Assembly (NCBI GenBank): GCA_910584785.1
Contig: CAJUDX010000004.1
Coordinates: forward strand, 1 to 64,000
Length of the DNA stretch: 64,000 nt
DNA from: an uncultured Lachnospiraceae bacterium
GTDB lineage: Bacteria > Bacillota > Clostridia > Lachnospirales > Lachnospiraceae
Direction: 5' to 3'
Shown here: positions 51,190 through 58,203 of the stretch, piece by piece
How positions within the stretch are numbered: the stretch's first letter is position 1
Layout of the letters: every line of letters begins with the position of its first letter
Translations under genes and position numbers: made by a program
The notes under the pieces: generated by a model
Told to the model about the DNA's origin: nothing
Seen by the model: the letters and a program-made list of their open reading frames with translations, nothing else
Database searches by the model: none

Positions 51190-51672
51190 ATGATTGTTCT
51201 GGATTATAAAGACCGGCGGCCTTTGTATGAACAGGTGGTGGAGCGGTTTAAGGAGCTGATTATCAAAGGTATTCTGCCCGAGGATATGCAGATGCCTTCT
51301 GTCCGAAATCAGGCGATGCAGCTTTCCATTAACCCGAATACGATACAGCGGGCTTACAGTGAATTAGAGAGGCAGGGATTTATCTATTCGGTTAAGGGAA
51401 AGGGGAGTTTTGTGGCGAATATCGGCAGTTTTTTGGATGGGAAGAAAGAACAGTGGCGGCAGGGCATGAACAGCATGATTCTGGAAGGCTATGCCATAGG
51501 CATTTCCCGGAAAGAGATGGAAGAGATGGTGGCAGGCGGGGAGATGCAGCATATTGCAGGACAGAAGAATGGGCCAAATAGCGAACAGAGCAAAGGACAG
51601 CAGCAGGAAGAACAAAAGAAAAGACAGCAGCAGAGTGAAGGACAGGAGGAAAGGGGGATGGATAAGTTATGA
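51190..51672 (+). CDS. GntR-family (YtrA-type) transcriptional regulator
   Basis: A 160-aa protein. The N-terminal ~75 residues are a GntR winged helix-turn-helix (PLYEQVVERFKELIIKGILP, MQLSINPNTIQRAYSELERQ, YSVKGKGSFVA). There is no large effector domain, which fits the short YtrA class that represses ABC transporter operons. The last ~40 residues are an unusual Gln/Glu/Lys-rich tail. ATG 51190 is chosen because AAAGGAGGA lies 10 nt upstream; the upstream in-frame start would lie in the promoter. The stop overlaps the ATPase gene (ATGA). Confidence 0.88.
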   Translation: MIVLDYKDRRPLYEQVVERFKELIIKGILPEDMQMPSVRNQAMQLSINPNTIQRAYSELERQGFIYSVKGKGSFVANIGSFLDGKKEQWRQGMNSMILEGYAIGISRKEMEEMVAGGEMQHIAGQKNGPNSEQSKGQQQEEQKKRQQQSEGQEERGMDKL

Positions 51673-52568
51673 TTAAGGCAGAAAAGCTGACGAAACGTTT
51701 TGATGATATTGTTGCCGTGGATCATATTACGGCGGAGATTAAGGAAGGCTGTGTATTTGGTCTGATTGGGACGAACGGTTCGGGAAAGAGTACCTTTCTT
51801 CGGATGGCGAGCGGGATTTTAAAACCGGATGAAGGCTCGATTACGATTGACGGGGAGGAGATATGGGAAAATCCTTCGGTGAAGGCGAGGTATTTTTATA
51901 TTTCGGACGACCAGCATTTCTTTCCCAACAGCACTCCCCAAGAGTTAATGCAGTTTTACCGCTGTATCTATCCTGCTTTTGACGAGAAAAGGTTTTATTC
52001 GCTTTTGGAGAATTTCGGACTGAAAAAGGATCGGAAGATTAATACCTTTTCTAAAGGCATGAAAAAGCAGGTTTCGGTTATCTGCGGGATCTGCGCGGGA
52101 ACGGATTATATTTTCTGTGACGAAACCTTTGACGGCCTGGACCCGGTGATGCGCCAGACAGTAAAGAGTCTGTTTGCAAGAGATATGGAGGAGCGGAATC
52201 TGACGCCGATTATTGCCTCCCACAATTTGCGGGAACTTGAAGATATCTGTGACCATGTGGGGCTTCTGCACCGGGGCGGAATCCTGCTTTCCCGTGAACT
52301 TGACGATATGAAATTAAATATTCACAAGATCCAGTGCGTGTTAAAACCAGGGATTACGCCAAAGGATATTGTAGAGCTGGATATCGTCAAGCAGGAGCAG
52401 GTGGGAAGTCTGTACACCCTGACGGTGCGTGGAAACCAGGAGGAGATTATGCGTTCGATGGAACTGGTTGAACCGGTATTTTATGAGTTAATTCCTTTAT
52501 CCCTGGAAGAAATTTTTATCAGTGAGACGGAGGTGGCGGGTTATGACATCAAAGCACTTATACTTTAA
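51669..52568 (+). CDS. ABC transporter ATP-binding protein of the GntR operon
   Basis: A 299-aa ATPase with Walker A GTNGSGKSTFLRMASG (~residue 35), a diverged signature region (TFSKGMKKQVSVICGI), and Walker B DYIFCDETFDGLDPV. A C-terminal ~80-residue extension follows. It resembles YtrB/EcsA/BcrA-type exporters. It overlaps the regulator by 4 nt and the permease by 26 nt, so a three-gene operon is clear. Substrates of related systems include cell-wall-active peptides; here unknown. Confidence 0.87.
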   Translation: MIKAEKLTKRFDDIVAVDHITAEIKEGCVFGLIGTNGSGKSTFLRMASGILKPDEGSITIDGEEIWENPSVKARYFYISDDQHFFPNSTPQELMQFYRCIYPAFDEKRFYSLLENFGLKKDRKINTFSKGMKKQVSVICGICAGTDYIFCDETFDGLDPVMRQTVKSLFARDMEERNLTPIIASHNLRELEDICDHVGLLHRGGILLSRELDDMKLNIHKIQCVLKPGITPKDIVELDIVKQEQVGSLYTLTVRGNQEEIMRSMELVEPVFYELIPLSLEEIFISETEVAGYDIKALIL

Positions 52569-54750
52569 ACTTCTTAGGGAAGATGCAAAGCGGAAACTCT
52601 GGGCGGCAGCTCTTCTTGGACTGGCCTTTTTCTTTAGCCTTCCCGTGCCGCTGGCGATGGTGCTTCCCTCCTATCAAGTTACCGAATATGTTACCCTGGC
52701 ACAGATTATTCTTCGCCGGACGAATAATGTGCGGATGATGCTTGGCTTTAATGAGGGCTATCCGATGGTAGTTGTGCTGATGTTTTTTGCTGCGGCAGTG
52801 ATGGGGATTGCTACGTTTTCCTATCTGCACAACAAAAAGCAGATTGACTTTTACCACAGTCTGCCGGTAAAGCGCAGTCTTTGGTTTCTGGTTAATCTTT
52901 CCACCGGAGTTTTCCTTCCGGCGGCGATTTACCTTGTGACCATCGTTCTTTCCCTGATTGTGGGCGCGGTAAACGGCGTGCTTCCCGGACTGGTTCTGAA
53001 AACGGCGGCTTCCGGCTTTTTGCTGAACATGCTTTACTATACACTGACCTATATTACTGTGGTTCTTGCCATGATGCTTACGGGGACGAAGATTGCAGCT
53101 ATTTTGGGAAGCGCAGTGTTTTTCTGCTTTTTTCCGGCAGTGAGTGTGCTTAGCCAAACTTATTATTCGGCATTTTTCCAGACCTATTATTCGGGGACGC
53201 CGGATATTCTGTCCCGGACATTGTTAAAGCTTTCACCGATTGCAGCGATTGCCCTGGCGATGGAAGAACTTAATCCGATGCGGATTATCTCGGTGACAGC
53301 AGCGATTTTGCTTTTAGGAATGTTTGCGTTTTTCCTCTATCAGAAGCGTCCTTCGGAGGCGGCAGGAAAAACCATGGCATTTAATACATCTAAAGTGATA
53401 ATCAAAGTGCCGCTGGTGCTGGTGTTTGGAACAGCCGGGGCAATGTTCTTTTATTCGATTGAGCCAAGCCTTGGATGGACAATTTTTGGAAATATTGTGG
53501 GCGTTGTCCTTTCACACTGTATTATCGAAGTGATTTACTGGGGTGATTTTAAAAAGCTGTTTTCTCATGAAAAGACCCTGGCGGCATGTCTGGCGGTATC
53601 TTTGGCTGTGCTTTTGAGTTTTTATTTTGACCTGTTTAAGTTTGACGCCTATGTACCTGAGGAAAGTCAGATTGCTTATGCTTCCGTTGATTTTAATAAG
53701 GACAGCTGGGTGTACTCCAGGAACTTTGACAGAGAAATGTACACGCCTGACTCCATTCTGCAACAGGCCCGGCTGGAAGACTCTGCAGATGTACTGGCTC
53801 TGGTTAATGAAGCCCTCCGGCAGATGGAGGTGGAAGAGCAGGAGGGCGATACAGGAAGGAAGCGATTGGAGGGAGAGTATAGGCACCGGTTCAGGATGGA
53901 TGTGTGCTATACGCTGAAGAATCATCGAAAGGTGTATCGTTCTTATGCGCTGTATATGGACCCGGTGATGGAAACTGCGGATAGGATTTATACGGATGCA
54001 GCCTATAAACAGGCACTGTATCCGGGGCTCTGCTTAGATGAATCCGCGGCGGAAAATATCGTTTACCGGGGATGGAATGATAATATTCAGCATTTAGACG
54101 GGAGCCAGCAGCAGTGGGCGGCTGTGCTGAAGGTGTACCAGGAAGAAATGGCAGCGATGAGTTTTTCGCGGAGGATTAAGGAAAACCCGTTTGGCGACCT
54201 GATGTTAATTTCGACTGAAAATATTCAAAAGATAGAGGAGCTGCGCGATACGGATGACAAGGAACCGATTCATTACCAGTGGGGATGGTATGATGGTTAT
54301 TTTTATCCGATTTATCCTTCCTTTGTAAAAACCATCCAGGCGTTAGAGGACTGCGGCGTGGAAATGAAGGAATTGGTTAGTGCAGAGGATGTAGAAGATA
54401 TCACGATTTCCGGTTATGGGCCGTTTGACGAGGAAGATGAGGAAGGTGATTTTGCCGCAGCAGAGTGGACAAAACCTGTCTATGAAGACGATGACGACTT
54501 ATTATGTCAGAAAACCTATGACCAAATCGAGGATATTGAAAAGATTCTTTCGGCATGTGTTATCGATGAAAAGGGATGGCGCAATGGTATGACCGGAATT
54601 GATGGACAGTATAATCTTGTGATTAGAGTTAAAGGAAAAGGAAGAAATCAGGTCAGCGGAAACTTTAGAATCAAAGAAGTACCGGAGTTTGTGGTCAGGG
54701 ACTTTGTGGCTTTGGACAAAGAACTGAGGGAAAAATACCGGGCAGAGTAG
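52543..54750 (+). CDS. ABC transporter permease with large extracytoplasmic region
   Basis: A 735-aa membrane protein. Residues ~15-330 hold about seven to eight hydrophobic helices (including FYHSLPVKRSLWFLVNL, typical of ABC-2-type permeases), with another near 345-365. A ~370-residue soluble C-terminal part rich in acidic residues follows. It partners the ATPase encoded immediately upstream. GACGGAGGTGG precedes ATG 52543; an in-frame ATG at 52522 is less well placed. The large C-terminal region is unassigned and might sense or bind the substrate. Confidence 0.8.
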   Translation: MTSKHLYFKLLREDAKRKLWAAALLGLAFFFSLPVPLAMVLPSYQVTEYVTLAQIILRRTNNVRMMLGFNEGYPMVVVLMFFAAAVMGIATFSYLHNKKQIDFYHSLPVKRSLWFLVNLSTGVFLPAAIYLVTIVLSLIVGAVNGVLPGLVLKTAASGFLLNMLYYTLTYITVVLAMMLTGTKIAAILGSAVFFCFFPAVSVLSQTYYSAFFQTYYSGTPDILSRTLLKLSPIAAIALAMEELNPMRIISVTAAILLLGMFAFFLYQKRPSEAAGKTMAFNTSKVIIKVPLVLVFGTAGAMFFYSIEPSLGWTIFGNIVGVVLSHCIIEVIYWGDFKKLFSHEKTLAACLAVSLAVLLSFYFDLFKFDAYVPEESQIAYASVDFNKDSWVYSRNFDREMYTPDSILQQARLEDSADVLALVNEALRQMEVEEQEGDTGRKRLEGEYRHRFRMDVCYTLKNHRKVYRSYALYMDPVMETADRIYTDAAYKQALYPGLCLDESAAENIVYRGWNDNIQHLDGSQQQWAAVLKVYQEEMAAMSFSRRIKENPFGDLMLISTENIQKIEELRDTDDKEPIHYQWGWYDGYFYPIYPSFVKTIQALEDCGVEMKELVSAEDVEDITISGYGPFDEEDEEGDFAAAEWTKPVYEDDDDLLCQKTYDQIEDIEKILSACVIDEKGWRNGMTGIDGQYNLVIRVKGKGRNQVSGNFRIKEVPEFVVRDFVALDKELREKYRAE

Positions 54751-55069
54751 AGAGGTTATTCGCGGTTCTATTGATGAGGGGAGCAGGCAGACGAGGGTTT
54801 GTCTGCTTCTTTCTATGCTTATTATTCTATCTTTATTTTTCAGAAGAAATTCAGGCAGGTTATTTGGAGAAATGCAAACGTGTCAGAATGTCAGGTTTGC
54901 AGGAAGCGTTGTGCTAGGAAAACAGTGACATTATTGTATTGCAGATTGTGGAATAGTTAAGTTTTTAGTAAGGATTTTTGGCAGAAAATATGGTAAACTA
55001 TGGATAAGAAACACGGGTATAGGTTGAACGGATAAACGATTGGAAGTAAAATATCTGGGAGGAAATGCA
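54751..55069. other. Intergenic region before the serpin gene
   Basis: About 319 bases with no gene found. Beyond the terminator it has a 7-bp inverted repeat (TGCAAAC / GTTTGCA) near 54874. A TAAACT at 54990s could be a -10 but has no -35. Confidence 0.5.
54785..54815 (+). terminator. Terminator after the GntR/ABC operon
   Basis: Stem GCAGAC / GTCTGC, extended by an A-T and a wobble pair, with an 8-nt loop and a TTCTTTCT tail. Confidence 0.6.
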
Positions 55070-56572
55070 ATGAAAAAAAGGTTAGGGTTATGGAAAAAAA
55101 TATTTCGGTTAAGTGTGTTTGTCAGTGTATTTGCCGGTGCTGTTTTTCTGACTGGCTGCAAAAGAAAAGAGGGAAGTCCTGAAGATTTTTCAAAGGAATT
55201 GCTGCAGGATGCTAAAGAGGAGATAAAGGCTATGGCGACGGCGCCGGGAGATGAGAAAAAAGGATTTGAAACTGAGGGATCGGGAAGTGAAAAATCGGAA
55301 ACTGAGGGATTGGGAAATAAGGAACCTGAACCAGAGGCGGTAAATATTCCGCTCGATGATTATGATGCATGGAGAGAATTGCTTAAAGAAAATACGTGCT
55401 CGCAGGAGTTTAACCAGGCGCTTTTGCAGTTTTCGTATGAGAGTGCAAGTAAGGTTTTAGCAGGCGGGGAAGGGAATGGAAATTTCAGCCCGTTAAGTCT
55501 TTATTATGTACTGGCTCTTGCGGAAAATGGGGCAGAGAACGAGACAGCACAAGAACTGCTGGACGTTTTGGGGATGGAGGATACCGATGCGCTGGCAGAA
55601 GAGTGCGGAAAGCTTTACCGGCAGATGTATTACCGGGAGCAGAGACTGAAGGAAGAATATAAGCAATATGGCGGCGGGGATTTTCAAAGTACGATAAAAC
55701 TGAGAAATTCTCTTTGGTTAAGCGATGCGTTTACCTTCCATCCGTCTTACCAGGAAAGGGCAGCGAGGGATTTTTATGCCTCTCTCCATCCGGTGGATTT
55801 TACGCAGCCGGAAGCGGGAGAAGCTATGGGACAGTGGATCTCTGACCAGACAAATGGTGTGCTGGCGCCTTCGATTTCTGTCAATCCAAGGACGGCATTA
55901 TCGATGATCAATACCTTATATTTTTACGGAAGCTGGAATACAAAATTCTCTGAAGAACGGACGAAAACCGATGAATTTACATTGGCAGATAAGACTAAGG
56001 TGGAGTGTCCGATGATGAACCGGGAAGAGGAAATGGGGATGTTTTACCGGGGAGACGGTTATACGCTGTCTTTATTGTATACGAATAATGACTGCCGGAT
56101 GGTTATTCTTCTGCCGGATCGGGATCGGACAGCACAAGAGTTTTTACAGTCAAAAGATGCGCTGGAAAAGAGCCTGGGAAATGTCGGAAAATTCGGGGAG
56201 GATGTGTGGACGAGCGGAAAAGTGATTTGGAAGTTGCCGAAATTTTCCTTTGGAAGCAGCTATGATTTAATTGAAAGCTTGAGTAAAATGGGACTGGAAA
56301 AGATGTTTGATGAAGAAAATGCAGATTTTTCCGGGATTTCTGATGAAACATTATGGGTATCGCAGGTTATCCAGGAGAGCCATATCGGGGTCGATGAAGA
56401 GGGAATAGAGGGCGCGGCCTATACTATGCTGGCAGTTAGCGGCGCAGGGATGCCCAGGGAAGAAGAAGTTGCCGAGATGATCTGTGACCGCCCGTTTATC
56501 TATGGAATCCAGGATGTGCACAGCGGCGCTTGGTTCTTTATCGGGATTTGCCAGAATCCAGGCTTGCATTGA
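55070..56572 (+). CDS. Serpin-family lipoprotein (protease inhibitor)
   Basis: The 500-aa protein has a lipoprotein signal ending FLTGC (Cys30), then a Glu/Ser-rich linker with repeated ETEGLG-like units to residue ~90. A serpin fold follows. Landmarks are NFSPLSLYYVLALAENGA, LRNSLWLSD, ALSMINTLYFYGSW, WKLPKFSFGSSYDLI and DRPFIYGIQDVHSGAWFFIG. The hinge VDEEGIEGAAYTML fits an inhibitory serpin. Counting from the hinge, P1-P1' would be about Ala-Gly in VSGAGMP, suggesting an elastase-like target; this is a prediction. GGGAGGAAATGC precedes the ATG. Confidence 0.88.
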   Translation: MKKRLGLWKKIFRLSVFVSVFAGAVFLTGCKRKEGSPEDFSKELLQDAKEEIKAMATAPGDEKKGFETEGSGSEKSETEGLGNKEPEPEAVNIPLDDYDAWRELLKENTCSQEFNQALLQFSYESASKVLAGGEGNGNFSPLSLYYVLALAENGAENETAQELLDVLGMEDTDALAEECGKLYRQMYYREQRLKEEYKQYGGGDFQSTIKLRNSLWLSDAFTFHPSYQERAARDFYASLHPVDFTQPEAGEAMGQWISDQTNGVLAPSISVNPRTALSMINTLYFYGSWNTKFSEERTKTDEFTLADKTKVECPMMNREEEMGMFYRGDGYTLSLLYTNNDCRMVILLPDRDRTAQEFLQSKDALEKSLGNVGKFGEDVWTSGKVIWKLPKFSFGSSYDLIESLSKMGLEKMFDEENADFSGISDETLWVSQVIQESHIGVDEEGIEGAAYTMLAVSGAGMPREEEVAEMICDRPFIYGIQDVHSGAWFFIGICQNPGLH

Positions 56573-56622
56573 AGTTAAGAGAAAATAAGGAAAGCAAAAA
56601 AGGGAAAGGAGATAAAAGAACC

Positions 56623-57054
56623 ATGGTGCGTGATAAAGAATTAATTCAAAAAGCTCTTGAAGCAAGAAAAAATGCATATTGTCCGTATTCGCATTTTCAG
56701 GTGGGAGCAGCACTTTTAGCAGGGAATGGTCAGGTGTTTTCAGGATGCAACATTGAAAATGCCGCCTATGGCCCATCAAATTGTGCGGAGAGGACGGCAT
56801 TTTTTAAGGCGGTCAGCGAGGGGGTTTATGAATTTCTGACCATCGCAATTGTGGGCGGACCGGAGGAGGCAGAGGAGCTGGATTTTTGCGCACCCTGCGG
56901 AGTCTGCCGTCAGGTGATGATGGAATTTTGCTGCCCGGAAACGTTTCGGATAATTCTGGCAAAATCAGCGGATGAGTATCAGGAGTATACGTTACAGGAG
57001 CTTTTGCCTATGGGATTCGGACCTGGAAATTTGGAAAAGGAGAATACAAGATGA
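56623..57054 (+). CDS. cdd: Cytidine deaminase
   Basis: A 143-aa zinc enzyme converting cytidine or deoxycytidine to the uridine form. YCPYSHFQVGAALL, the catalytic CNIENAAYGPSNCAERTAFF (Cys-Ala-Glu) and the zinc-binding CAPCGVCRQV are intact. The length fits the homotetrameric class. ATG 56623 has AAAGGAGATAAAAG upstream; earlier in-frame ATGs overlap the serpin end. It overlaps add by 4 nt, forming a nucleoside-salvage pair. Confidence 0.94.
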   Translation: MVRDKELIQKALEARKNAYCPYSHFQVGAALLAGNGQVFSGCNIENAAYGPSNCAERTAFFKAVSEGVYEFLTIAIVGGPEEAEELDFCAPCGVCRQVMMEFCCPETFRIILAKSADEYQEYTLQELLPMGFGPGNLEKENTR

Positions 57055-58052
57055 TTGATCTTCACCTTCATTTGGATGGTTCCCTGCCGCCCGCCCTGCT
57101 GATAAAGCTGGCAGAAGAAGAAGGGATTGTCCTTCCAGGGCGGACAGAAGAGGAGTTGATGCCTTTTTTAACCGCGCCCAGAGACTGTCAGGACTTAAAT
57201 GAATACCTGGAAAAGTTTTCCCTTCCTGTATCTTGTATGCAATCCGCAGCGACGTTAACTGAAGCGGCAAGGGGACTGGCGCATGAACTGGCTGACCAGG
57301 GTCTAATCTATGCCGAAATCCGCTTTGCCCCGCAGCTTCACCAGCAAAAAGGGCTGACACAGAAGCAGGTTATCGAAGCTGTACTTAACGGGCTTGGTAA
57401 GGCAGGTAAGGAAGTTCCCTCTCTGAAAACAAACCTGATTCTTTGCTGTATGCGTGGTGCGGACAATGAAAAAGCCAACAGGGAAACGATCCGGCTGGCG
57501 GCAGAGTTTTTCAATGATCATGTTTGTGCAAAGGTTTGCGCCGTCGATCTGGCAGGGGCAGAAGCCCTGTTTCCAACCAGGAGCTTTTCCGATCTTTTTG
57601 CCTTCGCCAGAGAGCTTGATGTGCCGTTTACCATCCACGCCGGGGAGGCCGCCGGGGCTGAAAGCATAGAAGCCGCCCTTTCCTTTGGCGCCAGGCGCTT
57701 GGGGCACGGTGTGCGGGTGATAGAACGCCCTGAACTTCTGGAAGAAATTATTGAAAAACAAATCCCGCTGGAACTGTGTATGACCAGCAATCTGCAGACG
57801 AAGGCATTGCCCCAGTCAACGGACTATCCTCTGCTGTATCTGCTTCGCAGAGGTGCCGTGGTAACAGTAAATACAGATAACATGACGGTATCCGGGACGA
57901 CAATTGCCCATGAATATGCCGCACTCAGGGCGATGGGCATGACGGCGCAGGAAGAAAAGCTGCTTCTTAAACATGGGGTGGAAGCCGCTTTTTTGCCTGA
58001 AATGGAAAAAGAAAGATTAAGAGAAACCATAGAAAAACTATTCTCTGCGTAA
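57051..58052 (+). CDS. add: Adenosine deaminase
   Basis: A 333-aa metal-dependent hydrolase making inosine from adenosine. Metal-binding HLHLDGSLPP near the N-terminus, the His/Gly/Glu motif FTIHAGEAAGAESI near residue 198, LGHGVRVIE and VTVNTDNMTVSGT are present. Its ATG overlaps the cdd stop (ATGA), so the two are translationally coupled. A strong terminator follows. Confidence 0.93.
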   Translation: MIDLHLHLDGSLPPALLIKLAEEEGIVLPGRTEEELMPFLTAPRDCQDLNEYLEKFSLPVSCMQSAATLTEAARGLAHELADQGLIYAEIRFAPQLHQQKGLTQKQVIEAVLNGLGKAGKEVPSLKTNLILCCMRGADNEKANRETIRLAAEFFNDHVCAKVCAVDLAGAEALFPTRSFSDLFAFARELDVPFTIHAGEAAGAESIEAALSFGARRLGHGVRVIERPELLEEIIEKQIPLELCMTSNLQTKALPQSTDYPLLYLLRRGAVVTVNTDNMTVSGTTIAHEYAALRAMGMTAQEEKLLLKHGVEAAFLPEMEKERLRETIEKLFSA

Positions 58053-58094
58053 AGTTAAACTATTCTCTGCCTAAAGCTATTTTCTAAGTCCGAT

Positions 58095-58136
58095 AGGGTT
58101 CTGCCTGTTGATTAAGAACGGCAGAACCCTGTTTTG
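58095..58136 (+). terminator. Rho-independent terminator after add
   Basis: A perfect 11-bp stem AGGGTTCTGCC / GGCAGAACCCT with a 14-nt loop and a GTTTT tail. Confidence 0.85.
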
Positions 58137-58147
58137 CTGTTCTTATT

Positions 58148-58203
58148 GTGCTGTCTCTGTATTACCGCTATTACCGTACTGTCTCTGTATTGCCGCCATT
58201 ACC
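58148..58203. repeat. 28-bp imperfect tandem repeat beside the penicillin-binding protein stop
   Basis: Two 28-bp units (58148-58175, 58176-58203), each containing CTGTCTCTGTATT, differ at four positions. A partial third unit starts at 58204. The second unit includes the minus-strand stop codon of the PBP gene. Confidence 0.75.

Noticed and set aside
58148..58203. CRISPR array
   Set aside because: Units are directly abutting without spacers and there are no cas genes.
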